A stretch of 64,000 nt of DNA from positions 12,560,255-12,624,254 of the forward strand of contig OX328109.1 in NCBI GenBank assembly GCA_946811185.2, given 5' to 3'. Positions 1 through 10,649 of this stretch are shown piece by piece (the stretch's first letter is position 1; each line of letters starts with the position of its first letter). The position numbers were made by a program, and so were the translations under genes. This DNA comes from Hippopus hippopus. Lineage: Eukaryota; Mollusca; Bivalvia; Cardiida; Cardiidae. The notes under the pieces are model-generated. The model saw nothing but the letters and a program-made list of their open reading frames with translations, did no database searches and had not been told where the DNA came from.

Positions 1-163
1 ATTCTCTGGTGATCAAAGCCACTGGGAGCATAGCAGAAAGACAGCAATGCTCCATGGAATGATATAGATCTATAAAAAGTGAAGTTTTTTTTTCCCTCTT
101 CTAATTTTACATGCAATGTGAAAATGTGACCGTGAATTTCTTCCTTTCTGTCTTTTCTTCTCT

Positions 164-184
164 CCCCCCCCCCCCCCCCCCCCC
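164..184. repeat. Homopolymer C run
   Basis: An uninterrupted run of 21 C. Other C runs lie at about 36,687 and 63,126. Length is probably unreliable in assembly. Confidence 0.95.
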
Positions 185-546
185 ATAGATCTAGATCTAT
201 ATGCAGTGAGGAAATGTTCCCGTAAAATGTTGTTTAAAAGTATGTGAACCAATAATCATTTCAAGTTATTTTTTTCTGGACATAAATTTACAAAACTGTC
301 GAGGAACTGTCTTTATTTAGTTAAGGGAATCCGGGACCGTTCGCCCTATTTCACATGTATACATCTACAAGAGATGCATGCTTTCTACTTTTGACAACGC
401 TCATAATTAGTTTTGGCAAAGCCGGAATTCGAACTCAAAACTCTTTGATTTCAAGATCTAGAATCTAGCTCTCATTCGAATTAATAGAAATTTGTTCCAC
501 AAATCACTCACATCGCTCGTATTGAGGCTTTGCCTTTTTCATATTA
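185..546. repeat. Dispersed repeat R1, left copy
   Basis: About 360 bp that recurs, with small changes, at 39,057-39,430 in the same orientation. Both copies begin at an AGATCTAGATCTA motif and stop at TTTTCATATT. The right copy ends exactly where duplicate copy B resumes at 63,789, so this end looks like a real element boundary. No coding capacity is seen. Confidence 0.75.
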
Positions 547-850
547 AAAGCTTTGAAAACCTTGTAGGAGAAGGAGAAAATGCTGGTAACCAGCATTTTC
601 TCCTTTTCTCACAAATTTTTCCTACCATTTCACGGAAAAAAGGAAGAAATCATTGTGGGAGGTCTCTGTTTCCAAGCTTGGCCAATTTATTTCCAAGTAT
701 GGAGGGTGGATAATAATTGCAACAGGATTTGTTTCTCTCTCACCACTAATCATTGTGACTCAAATTATGGGATATGTCTTCAAAAGGGCAGAAAACATTG
801 TGGGAAAAAGTGAAAATGTTTGTTACCAGCATTTTCTTTCATTCCCTTAA
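547..850. repeat. Two hairpin-family cores (GAGAAAATGCTGGT palindrome)
   Basis: Cores at about 566-630 and 786-848 carry the window-wide palindrome: a GGGAAAAGGAG-like arm, GAAAATGCTGGT-ACCAGCATTTTC, then CTCCTTTTCCC-like. The second is degenerate. Between them is diverged element flank. Confidence 0.7.
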
Positions 851-1108
851 TATTTTCAAACATCTTGTAATAACACAGGATTTCTATGGGTAACATTAAA
901 TGTTCACTTTTTTACTGAATGTGACCGTCTGGCTTCTTAAGACTTTCAGAAAAATTATCTTCTTTTCCTCAGTGTTTTACAAAAGAACTAATTCATTAAA
1001 AAAGAAAAATAAAAAAACTCAATAGAATGCTTGAAAGACAAGACTCAGGATAAATAGTAGATTAAAATTTCCACTACATGTATTTATAGGGTCTTCTTAA
1101 CTACTTAC

Positions 1109-1182
1109 CTTTCAGTTTCTGATCATATTCTTCTGCACTTTCAAACTTCTGATCTTTTGTTCTGATCTCAATTCCACCAAAC
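1109..1182 (-). CDS. Orphan internal exon, unidentified gene
   Basis: A 74 nt candidate internal exon on the minus strand. It is bounded by an AAAG acceptor and a near-consensus donor (AAAG|gtaagt). Only one frame is open. It gives 24 full codons (starting FGGIEIRTKDQKF and ending EEYDQKLK) with one spare base at each end, so it would be a symmetric, skippable exon. The translation looks like a real hydrophilic protein segment, but I do not recognise the family. The polypyrimidine tract is weak. No partner exons were found between here and MTRFR or to the left, so the rest of the gene probably lies before the window. Confidence 0.45.
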
Positions 1183-1569
1183 CTTTAAAATATGTTTAAC
1201 TTAGTTTTCTCTTTGACCAGCACTGATCAAGATAATACTGCTCAAATGGTCAGGCTGATCTTTGATCTACACCGTTCACTTTCCCTTAGAAATTTCTGCA
1301 CAAAAGTAACCTTGAAACTGCACATTGCGTTTGTAAAATTTAAGTGATCATACCACCAACAATATTTTAATGTTCAAAATTTAAATGATAATATCATCAA
1401 TAGTATTTTAATGGTTAAAATTTATATGAAAATACCATTAAGATTGTTTATTGGTCAAAATTTAAATTAACAGTGTTTTCATGGGTAATATTTATAGGAG
1501 TAAAATTAAAAATACACAACTTGCTGAGATTTACACAATTATGCCGTCAACAATATAGTGTTCATGCTT

Positions 1570-1815
1570 TGTGAAAGGGGGTTTAATTCATCTGCCAAAA
1601 AGTATCAACATATGTCAGTCTGCCCAGTCTGCGCAGGCTCACATGGTTCAGAATATTTTGCTATTTGTAAATTTTTTGCATGTCCAAGGACCATTCTACC
1701 CCATGATTCATTCTGTTGTAAGACAAACAGGATTTCAAGGATTCATAATTATGTGATGGCGTGCTTAGTATCATAAATCACAGAGATGCACCAAAAACCC
1801 TTTTGCCAGAGCATG
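1570..1815. repeat. MITE family 2 (GGGTTTAATGCAT ends)
   Basis: An element with inverted ends (GGGGGTTTAATTCATCTG on the left, GATGCACCAAAAACCC on the right) and an interior containing AGTCTGCGCAGGCT. Related copies lie at 31,030-31,300, 33,003-33,235, 38,340-38,570, 42,080-42,340, 52,780-53,010 and 58,444-58,684. Non-coding. Confidence 0.65.
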
Positions 1816-1894
1816 GCTTGTTATACAATTATGGTAGAGATTTTACAGCACTATTACATTAATATTAGGGCAACTCTGTACCTGACAACAAAAT

Positions 1895-2345
1895 GTGGGT
1901 CTTGTCCCTATTGACAGCATTTGCAGAGGACAAATTAAATGTGGCTTGAATCATGAAAAGGGTAAAATGATTGTTGGAAAGCGGGAAAAAATGCTGGAAC
2001 AACAGTATTTTCAAAAACCTTCTTCCTCAAGGTTTTTAAAACCCTGTATTGTCTGGTACAAGAGTTAATGGATCTTGCAGGGACTTGTGTGACAATGCCT
2101 TTAGCAAACTTTGAGTGTCTAACAATGTATACAACTGTTTACTCTTTACCATACAATGCCATGTTTTAGCAAAAAAGAGGAAGAAAGCTTTGGAAATTAC
2201 TGTGGGAAAAGGACAAAATGCTGGTAAGCAGCACTTTCTCCCTTTTTCCATAATGTTTTCTACCATTCAAAGACAAATTTTATCGTTACGTTAAATTTGT
2301 TGTCTAGAAATACTTTGGATTTTGACCAGTCTAAAATTTTATTGT
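1895..2345. repeat. Degenerate hairpin-family elements
   Basis: One eroded core near 1,980-2,030 and a better one at about 2,199-2,262. Flanks carry the family ends (TTAACTCTTT- and GGTAAAGAATTAAC-like). Confidence 0.6.
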
Positions 2346-2639
2346 TTGGTAAAGAATTAACAGGGGTAAATTTTCAATGTTTCGCTACCCTGGGAAGACC
2401 AAAATTTCAGAGAGGACACCTGTGATTGTGATTTTTGGCTACAAGCAATTTCTCCTTTTGCCACAATGTTTGCAAATATTCTTGCATTGAGTCTTAAGTC
2501 ATTTAAGATTATCTCTCATACGAGAAAATTTTTGTGATTTGTTTTATTCTTCACAAGGCAAAAAAAGATTAGACTGGTCCAAATTGAAAGTATTTACATA
2601 CAACATATTGAATGTAGCTCAAACACTGTGACTTGTCTA

Positions 2640-2775
2640 TAGTAATGTTAAAAACATTGTGGTAAAAGGAGAAAATGCTGGTTGTCAGCATCTTCTCCTT
2701 TTTCCATAATGTTTTCAAAAGGCCTTTGCCCCAGGGTCCCAAAAACTCAGAATTGTTTGGTAAAGGGTTAAGGGG
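2640..2775. repeat. Hairpin-family element, partial
   Basis: The core at 2,651-2,715 reads GGTAAAAGGAGAAAATGCTGG ... CAGCATCTTCTCC. It is followed by the typical right flank, ending GGTAAAGGGTTAAGG at about 2,760-2,774. Confidence 0.7.
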
Positions 2776-2867
2776 TTGATGAGCTAATAATGAAAGTACC
2801 CTACCAGTCTCGAACAATTATAAAACCATGGCTGTTTTCCGTCATTTTGTCCATCTGTGTTATAACC

Positions 2868-3640
2868 TGTAAACAAGAGCAAAGCATGGTAGTGCCATGG
2901 TGCCAATGCAGGTGCTTTTTTTGGTGAAAACTGTATGTCAACATGAGCTAAGTAAAGTGGCCAAATAAGTGGCCCAAGGTCAGCAAGAGCATGTCACCTT
3001 TGATAACCCTGGCTGCGACCTTAACCTTGGAGCTTGGTATCTGAAACCCCCACTGTGCACCTCTTCTCATCAAGGTGCACAAAATGTCACACATGTGAAA
3101 TATTTCCAAAATCAGACTAAAGGTTCAAAAGATACAGACTGGACACAAAATTGCAAACAGATGGACAGGCAATAAGTGACATAACATTATACATATATGT
3201 CCTTTAACACAATATCAAATAACCCTGAAGAAAGCTTTGAAAACATTGTGAGAAATGAAGAAAATGTTAGTAACCAGCATTTCTCCTTTTCCCACAATTA
3301 ACATTATCTAACCTTTCAGAGAAAATCCAATCATTTGAGTAATGCTCAATTTGTGGTCTGCAAGTGTTTCAATTTGGACAAATCTAAAATTTTGTTGTCT
3401 GGTAAAGATATAAGGAGCACAAAATTGGACAAAACAGGACTGTATCACCTACATTTTATGAGTTACCTGCCCTTACAATAAGGTTACCCTTTCAATAATT
3501 AAGAACTAGCCCCAGTTTACAGAGAGTTTCATAAGAAGTGACAGAGATATAAGACAATGTCAGTCTTCGCAAGACAATTTAGATGCAGACATCGACAAGG
3601 CAAAACCTCATTGTTGTCTACAAAAACAGCCAAGCTAAAT
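2868..3640. repeat. Fragments of CAAGAGCA-type element, with a hairpin core
   Basis: The left part (2,868-3,175) opens with AACAAGAGCAAAGCATGG and continues as in other mollusc-type tandem-core elements, including a GGTCAGCAAGAGCATG stretch. The right part (about 3,560-3,640) ends in an AGCCAAGCTAAA terminus like that at 23,125. A hairpin core sits between them at about 3,238-3,300. No gene is seen. Confidence 0.5.
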
Positions 3641-3734
3641 ATTAAATAAATCTAAATAAGATACACATGGAATATTCAAACAGTCTGCATACCTGTGTAG
3701 TCAGATCAAATCAAGTAGCCTTGGTGTAGAACAT

Positions 3735-3963
3735 TTAACTCTTTACCAAACGACAACATTTCAGACTGGTTCAAATTCAAAGCATTTACAGATGACAAAC
3801 TAAACATGACTAAAAAATTGAAATTCATTTTGGGAAGGGTAGAAAACATTGTGGGTAAAGGAGAAAATGCTGGCTACCAGCATTTTCTCCTTTTCCCACT
3901 ATGTTTTCAAAGGCCTTCTCTTTCAGGGTCGTTAAAAGTCAGAATTGTGTGGTAAAGGGTTAA
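3735..3963. repeat. Full-length hairpin-family MITE (TTAA to TTAA, 229 bp)
   Basis: One of the cleanest copies. It begins TTAACTCTTTACCAAACGAC and ends GTGGTAAAGGGTTAA. The central hairpin is at about 3,857-3,902 with arms GGTAAAGGAGAAAATGCTGG and CCAGCATTTTCTCCTTTTCC. TTAA at both ends suggests a TTAA target preference as in piggyBac-type non-autonomous elements. That is an inference from the ends only. Confidence 0.8.
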
Positions 3964-4617
3964 CACACACAACAAGATCTGATCTGGTGACACAGAAATG
4001 CTGATGTTCTCCATCTACTGATTACTAAAATATTGGAAACAATTTAAGTGACTAAAAATTCAAAAGGCCATTACTGTGACAAAAACCATTCAGACCTGAA
4101 CATGCAGACATGTGCATATTCTCCTAATAGAAAAGCCTCTGATGAAGTTTTGTTGAAACTGATCCTGTGGTTGCGGAGAAATAGCTCAGATACTAACTTG
4201 TGGATAAACAGACAGACAGAGGAAAGGACAGACATAGACCGACAGACAAAATGACAGTTATGTGCTCCCCAGTATTCTTTTCTCAGAGCCCCCAAAAACA
4301 TGCAAAAATAAAAGAAAAGAACTTAGTTCATTGGAATGATATCTCCCGCCTAAAAAGACCTGTTTTGTACAAACATATAAGAGGTATTGTTTTTTGCATG
4401 TACACATGGCCTTTTGTTATTAGTCCATGATGAAATTATACATTAAGCCCCCTTTTCCCATGACATGGCATTTCATTAAATAAATAGTAATTGTCTGTGG
4501 TGTATGATAAACAATATGAAAATGAAGTGTCATTAAATTTTGTCCCATAGTTAAAGAAATATTGGTCCATAACGGAAATATACATCAAGCCCCCTTTTCC
4601 ATGACACAGCATTAAAT

Positions 4618-6200
4618 AAACAGGAGGGCCATGATGGCCCTGTATCGCTACACTGGCTAATAAGTTAAAACCCTACACGCAAAACATTACAATTCTATGC
4701 CAATTGGTTTCGAACTAGAAAAAATACAACATTTTCTCTATGAAATCCTGCATGAAAGTAATGACCCCAAGGCAAAACCATTTTTGACCACATAGCCATA
4801 ATAACTTGAATCCTGGTAGAGGTCTACAAGATAAAGCACCATACCACATAATACAGGTCTAGAATATATGGTTATAAACAAGAAGGTTTTCAAAGTTTCC
4901 TCAATAAAAGGCCCCTGAGACAGGGCTAATTTTCATCCCGAGGCTAAATTTTGAACAAATTCTGACGTGAACCACAACATAAAGGTATGTGCTAAATTTG
5001 GTAGCCCAAGGACTTATGGTTTGGAGCAAGAAGATTTTTAGAATTTTTAATCTATAAGCACTGACCCATGAGGTGGGGCCAATTTTGGAAGAGGCTTACT
5101 AGATGATAACACTCATGAAATATCAAATCTAAAACTCATGATCCGAAACAAGGAAATTTTTAAAGTTTTCCCTACATGGGGACTGGCAATGTACGTTTAC
5201 ATGTATTTAGTAATTCTCTATTGAAAATGCGATTCATTATGAGTTTTTATGAAATTTGGAGGATGTTCTGGGTATAGTCTGTTTAATATGTACCAGTATG
5301 CAAAATATGATCTTAATTGGTCGTCTAGTTTTATTTTCACAACAAAATTCTACGAATTTATTGAACAGCCCTTGCCACTTGAGACTCAAGGGCTGTTATT
5401 TGAATAATCTAGGTAAAGGTCCATAAGATAACTATACATGCAAAATTTGGTAGCGCTAGGTCTTATGTTTAGTAACAAGAGAAGATTTCTAAAGTTTTCA
5501 CAATATAAGCCCATGTAAAATTTGTGATCCCCAAGGCAGGGCCAAATTTGACCCCAGGGCTATAACTTGGGCACTCTTAGTAGACTTGGTAGCCTTAGGC
5601 TATATGGGTTTTTTAAGTTTTCCTTATGTAAGCCCATGTAAAAGTTTAGATCCCCAGGGTGGGGCCAAAGTTGACTCCAGGGCTATAATTTGGGCACTCT
5701 TTGTAGAGACCCACTAGATCAAGCTACATGCAAAATTTGGTAGCTTTAGGCCTTCTGGCTAGGTACGGGAAAATTTCTCAAGTTTTCACTATATAAGCCC
5801 ATGTAAAACTTGTGAACCCGGGGCAGGACCAATTTTGACCCCAGGGCTATAATTTGAAGAAACTTGGTAGAGGCCCTCTAGATAAAGCTCCATGCCAAAT
5901 TTGGTAGCCCTAGGGTTTGTGGTTTCAAACAAGAAGATTTTCAAAGATTTTTTATAATATTTTTCAATTTCGTTGCCATGGCAACCAGAGTTTTGGAATC
6001 AAATTCTTTCAAAAAAATCTAAAGAGGACCATGGCAGGACCATTTGTGTGAAGTTTCAGCAAAATTGGATGGGTAGTTCCAGAGAAGAAGATGTTTGAAA
6101 TAAAAGTTAACACACGCAGGCACGAACTCATGGATGGACACACAACAAACACTGGGCCATGACATAAGCCCCCTGGCTTTTGGCTGGTGGAGCTAAAAAA
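4618..6200. mobile_element. Non-autonomous tandem-core element, about 1.58 kb
   Basis: It opens with AGGAGGGCCATGATGGCCCT, a palindrome shared with 15,741 and (variant) 14,001. The interior is roughly seven degenerate repeats of about 160 bp. Each contains an 'AAATTTGGTAGCCCTAGG' segment, an AAGTTTTC segment and a GACCCCAGGGCTATAA segment. It ends at CTTTTGGCTGGTGGAGCT followed by an A run, the same GAGCT-AAAA terminus as other families here. No transposase or helicase reading frame is present. Confidence 0.75.
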
Positions 6201-6204
6201 ACAA

Positions 6205-6350
6205 TAAAGTACATGTATACAGGTGGACTATCATAAGGAAAACATGAATGAAGTTTCATCAATTTTTATTTAGGATTTTAGAATGTATCTGTTCGAACGG
6301 ACAGACGGGCAACACAAAAACTATATCCCCTTGCCTTCAGTTGGGGATAA
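6205..6350. mobile_element. Truncated tandem-core element 3' end
   Basis: Contains AATGAAGTTTCATCAA, GACGGACAGACGGGC-like sequence and a terminal hairpin (ATCCCC ... GGGGAT) followed by an A run. This is the 3' structure of a related family without its 5' part. Confidence 0.5.
6265..6270 (-). promoter_or_regulatory. Candidate poly(A) signal for MTRFR
   Basis: AATAAA on the minus strand, about 120 nt past the MTRFR stop codon. It lies within repeat-derived sequence, so it may be coincidental. Confidence 0.35.
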
Positions 6351-6391
6351 AAATGATGGGGAAATTCTAGGTATTCATACTTTTGACTCCT

Positions 6392-9300
6392 CTAATCCAG
6401 TCCTTCCCTCTCTTTGAATGCTTTCTTAAGCTCCAGTAACTTTTTGGCTTTTTCTCTCTGTTTCTCCTGCCTTTGTCTGCTTTCTCTCTTGCTTATAGCA
6501 TCAAAGCTATTGTCCTTATTAATGTAAATGTCCAGGTGATACTGCAGTCTTTCTCGGGCAATTCTACGATTTTCAGATTGAGATCTTGAGTCATGGGCCT
6601 ACAAGGATAAACAAAAATCCAGACACATATATCATTCTCAGGTTGTCTTTGACATCTGCATGTATGCATGGTGTTTAACACCATTTTCAACATTTGTCTC
6701 ATTAACACTGTGGTGGCCAGTCCACCTATCACTGCTTTCCTGGAGTTCCATGTACAAATATTTCTGACAATATTCTTCCAAAGCCACTGACCGCTTTCCC
6801 ACATATGGTCTGACAATTATCGGCTGTGACAGAGGAATGAATCATGACTACCATCAATCCTCAAAAATAAATATGCGATGCTCAGGATTCTTGCATGCAA
6901 ATCCCCAGTTTCAAGCCCTGTATGTTACTAAGTGACCAGGCTGACTAAGCCACCAGGCTTGGCAATTGTATATGAATTAATATAGTTCATCGTAAGAAAT
7001 AAGTAATTGTTAAAACCATATAGCACTGAACCTAGCTTTTGGCACTTTTGCTAACAGTGTAGATTAAGATCAGACTGCACAGAACATGCAGTCCGATTCT
7101 AGATTTACACTGTCAGCTACTTTGTTTTGTGTTCTGACAAAATCAACCAAGAAACAGAAATATTTTGGCTGTTGTTCCTTTGTACATCTTATTTGTTAAG
7201 AGTTCCAGGTTAACCCTTTACAAAATGGCAGCATTTTTAATTGTCCAAGTCAAAAGCCTTTGCAGAAGACAAATTGAATGTGATTCAAATAATGCAGCTT
7301 ATTTTGGAAGGGGTAGAAAATATTGTAGAAAAAGGAGAAAATGCTGGTTACCAGCATTTTCTCCTTTTCCAGCAATGTCTTCAAAAGGCTTTTTCCTCAG
7401 GGTTATTAAAATTCAACATTGTGTGGTAAAGGGTTAAACAGAAATGAAAGATACTCTTACATATCTCAAGTGACATAATTCTTCTTTGATATTTAAACAT
7501 TACATAGAAAATGTTTATCTCACTCTGACTACTATTCCGGTGGGTTTATGCTTCAATACAACACAGTTGCTGGTTCGAGCCACTGCCTGTCCTCCAGGAC
7601 CGCTGCCCCGTACAAAATCCTCCTCAAGGTCCTTCTCATCAAGTTCCAGCCAGTTATATTGTTTCTTGCTAATAAATACTGTTTGCTGAAGTATCACTCC
7701 AGGTCTGTAAATTGAAGATTTTTCATGAGTGTTCATGTTAAGTTGGATTTATTGATCAAGTATCTAAAACAAAATAAAAACAAGGCTTGCACAGTTTACC
7801 GTATTTTGCTTAAATTTTGGGACAGCAAAAAAAAAATTTTTTTTTCATGTCCCAATACTTAGGTCTACAAAAAATAATTATTTTGTCAGCTGTCCCAAAT
7901 CTTATGGTCAGACAAGACAAGCTGTCATACTGTTTGTCACTTACTGCTAACCAGTTGAATACTGCCGATGTTAAAATATTGCTACGTCATTGATTTCAAT
8001 AAACCTACGATTATTTCCAGGCTTGTCTATTTTTAGACAGATTGGCATTCCAGCGGTCAATCTGTTCACTATGGGTTTAAAACTTCACTTTTTCTAATTG
8101 TTTTCGTTGATGATTAACTTATCACTCATTTTTGTCTGTGTCCTGGGATCACCATGAGGATTCTTATTTTGCATTTATAGATAAATTCACAACATATTTT
8201 ACCTGCTTACATGAGGTGAACAACAAATTCCACTCTGACAAGTACCTGCTCAACCCATTCTCAAATTTGATTGATTCGTCGATCTTCGATCATTAAACCT
8301 CAGTTAGACAAGAATATAGTACCTTGATTTCTATTTATAAACAACAAACCCAATTGACCGTGCAATACATGCTTGTCAACTCTTTGTCAACTTCAGATGT
8401 ACATGTATACATTATGTACCTTCGATACAAGTTTATCACACCCTTTTTACACTTATACTGGATTTTTTTTTTAATTGGTGTTTAAAATAGTCTGTCAGGC
8501 GATCAGGCTTTTTTGTCTTGAATCGGGAAACTCCCAGTGAAATCGGGAGGATTGGAAAGCATGCTTACGCATATAGAAATGAAACTGTGCGAAATGAATG
8601 CTTGTAAACAAAGGGTATCAAATGGATTGAAAGATTTTTTTAAAATAGATATTCACTGTCCCAGTGGAACAAAAAAATACCGATCTTGCTTTGAAATGTT
8701 TAGTATGGCCCAAATCTTTGGGTCATGAAAAATAATTTTTTGCGTGTTTTTTGATGGTGTCCCAATACTTTGGGTGTCCCAAAATTTAAGCAAAAATATG
8801 GTATATCTTGATCTACATGATGAGAGACAGATCCTTGTGGAAGTACTTCTTTATAACATAACCAGAATTGTTCTAGAAAATCCTATAATCTGAATGGTCA
8901 TATCTGCAGTCTTTCAACAAAGCAGTTTTTGGGGGATTTGTAATGTGGTTTCTCATGGACACACTGTTGGAAAAAGTAGATAAACTTGTCTGATATTTTA
9001 TGTTAACCCTTGGGCTGCTATGCACGACTCAGGCAGAATGTGCAGTCTGCTCCTGAATCCACACTGTCTGATACAGTATTTTGTTCAGGTTGAAATCAAC
9101 TTTGAAATCATAATATTTGAGTTTTAACTATGTAGTAAACATTTTACTTTCATTTAATTTTATTTAGCAGCTTAAGGGTTAATATTTCATTCAAATTAAA
9201 TCCTTTACCACATAATTAATTAAGTCTTTAAGATCTCAAGAAAATTGGCTTTTGAAAACAGGTTGGGAAAAGGAGAAAATGCTGTTAATCATTATTTTCT

Positions 9301-9958
9301 CCTTTTCTGAACACATTTCTACTGAATCATAGACAAAAAAAACAATAGTTAATGCATGTTTGATTTGTTGTCTGCAAATGCTTCAATTTGGACTGTCTAA
9401 ATTTTGTCATTTTGTGGAGTTAATTGCTTCTTTTCTCATGCTCTGACCCAAAGCTATAAAATGTATAGACATGACAAGTTAAATTTGTATTGCAGTGGGT
9501 ATACGACAAATTGTCCTATGGAAAGGGTTTTCCCCCTACCGTATCTAATCCACAGGTGAATGGCGAGCAACAGTGTCTCAAATCATATATTACACACTTG
9601 AGACACACTCGCTCGCCAATCACCTGTGATCTAATCTACTGGGTAAGATGTTAATTATCATTGTAGGATACTGACAACCCTTTGTACATTGTGTCAGAAA
9701 AATGGGCCTGCAAATGGACCTGCAGGGGCCAGCAGAATAAGCATGCCCAACTGAGTAGCCCACTCATTAAAACACCTTCAAATTTGTCTTACTTTAATCA
9801 AACAATAAAATTTCTGGCTTGTCTAAATTGAAAGCCTTTGCAGGTTACAAACTTTTCTCAGATAATGTCATTTGTCTTTAAAAGGTTGAAGATTCACCTT
9901 ACCTGTTCCTATACAGAGATGGTAAAAACTTAGATAAAGTCTGTGTAAGGCTGGACAT
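6392..9958 (-). CDS. MTRFR: Mitochondrial translation release factor in rescue
   Basis: Three coding exons on the minus strand: 9,958-9,903, 7,704-7,524 and 6,598-6,392, joining to 444 nt (147 residues). Splice sites are CAG|gtaagg, tttacag|A, AGA|gtgaga and tccttgtag|G. Residues 1-19 are Ser/Leu/Lys/Arg-rich with no acidic residue, as expected of a mitochondrial targeting peptide. Residues 44-58 hold DLEEDFVRGSGPGGQ, with the GGQ motif at 56-58, followed by TSNCVVLKH. The C-terminus is a basic helix, RQRQEKQREKAKKLLELKK. This is the order in animal MTRFR/C12orf65 (human about 166 residues), a release-factor-like protein without codon-recognition domains. In animals it works with MTRES1 to free peptidyl-tRNA from stalled, split mitochondrial ribosomes. 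The start ATG is the first in its exon, which also has an acceptor (attttag at about 9,970), so a leader exon probably exists upstream. Introns hold several MITEs. Confidence 0.9.
6630..6965. repeat. SINE-like repeat in MTRFR intron 2
   Basis: Shares order and wording with 22,180-22,490 and 32,600-32,810: a GTGGCCAGTSCACCT block, an ATATTCTTCCAAAGCCACTG block, GAGAGGAATGAAT, then a tRNA-like end (TTTCAAGCCCTGTA ... ACCAGGCTTGGC). The B-box-like TTCAAG segment and the conserved central domain suggest a tRNA-derived SINE lying in reverse. Confidence 0.6.
7210..7437. repeat. Full-length hairpin-family MITE in MTRFR intron 2
   Basis: TTAA-bounded, 228 bp. It has a perfect inner palindrome at about 7,336-7,366 (GAAAATGCTGGTTACCAGC ... 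TTTTC) and outer arms AAAAGGAG/CTCCTTTT. Confidence 0.8.
7799..8801. mobile_element. TA-flanked TIR element (Tc1/mariner-like MITE) in MTRFR intron 1
   Basis: Left end CCGTATTTTGCTTAAATTTT; the right end is its near-perfect inverse (AAAATTTAAGCAAAAATATGG). Each is flanked by TA. Length is about 1.0 kb, with no transposase frame. The right half (about 8,240-8,801) is paralogous to 36,130-36,671 upstream of GUCD1 exon 1, and to the matching part of copy B. TA target duplication is a Tc1/mariner trait; the assignment is inferred from the ends only. Confidence 0.65.
9003..9182. repeat. MITE family 3 (TTAACCCTTGGGCTGCTA), 180 bp
   Basis: TTAA at both ends, inverted ends TTAACCCTTGGGCTGCTA and TAGCAGCTTAAGGGTTAA. 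The interior includes AGTCTGCTCCTGAATC. A second full copy lies at 43,842-44,041; interior fragments recur near 7,060-7,135, 20,375-20,510, 43,480, 44,190 and 53,530. Confidence 0.75.
9235..9420. repeat. Hairpin-family element
   Basis: Core at about 9,262-9,305 (GGGAAAAGGAGAAAATGCTG ... ATTTTCTCCTTTT), with the usual 'CAAATGCTTCAATTTGGAC' right flank. Confidence 0.65.
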
Positions 9959-10348
9959 CTGTCAGTCCCCTAAAATAGATATAATTTTGGGTAACAAATT
10001 ATATGTTCATCACTCATGAAAAAATATGTTTATGTCAAACATGATTACAATGATTTTTCCCCTAACAATGGATAATAAAATCTTTTTCTAAAAAAGGTTC
10101 CACTGAGCAGGCTTTCAAGTCGGACAATCATTGTTCAGCTGTTTATCCGGGTATACGTACAGTCCGTAAACTATACTATCCCACGATTTACGGTCGCTTG
10201 TAACAGACAAGTTTGATAAATTGGACTTATCGCTATAGTACTGCTAAATTGTATTTTGGTGAGTCGATTGGAGATTTCAGCAAAAATTCAATCATTTAAG
10301 ACATTTGTAAATCAATATCTTAAGTAAGTTTTTATTTGTATTTCTTAC

Positions 10349-10400
10349 CGGTCGAGCTGCGGCTTGTTTTATCTTTTAATCATTCCATGGTCTAGGGGAG
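10349..10400 (-). other. Candidate 5' leader exon of MTRFR
   Basis: A strong minus-strand donor (ACCG|gtaaga) ends a GC-richer stretch 380 nt upstream of the acceptor of the first coding exon. Splicing 10,349 to 9,969 would give a short non-coding leader. The upstream edge is not defined. Inference from splice signals and position only. Confidence 0.35.
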
Positions 10401-10498
10401 AAAAGTCAACCAGCCTTAAACGAGGAAATATGAAAAGTGACCTCCCTTATTAATATGGCACAACTTTATACTCCGCAACAATAATCGGAGGAATCTTC

Positions 10499-10518
10499 AA
10501 CAACAACAACAACAACAA
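10499..10518. repeat. (CAA)n microsatellite
   Basis: Six to seven CAA units. They encode only a Cys run in the opposite-strand frame, which is not a gene. Confidence 0.9.
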
Positions 10519-10649
10519 TACGGCACAACTTTATACTTTGAAAAGAATAGCTGGGGTTCAAATTCAGAAGCACTGTAACACCCGTATTGTTTACTTTTGG
10601 CTGCTAGTTGGGTTTTAAATAGATATGGGAATTTCTCTTTTGTCACACT

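Noticed and set aside
7515..7736. Stand-alone 73-codon frame containing the GGQ motif
   Set aside because: It runs past a good donor at 7,523 and starts before the acceptor at 7,705. It is the middle exon of MTRFR.
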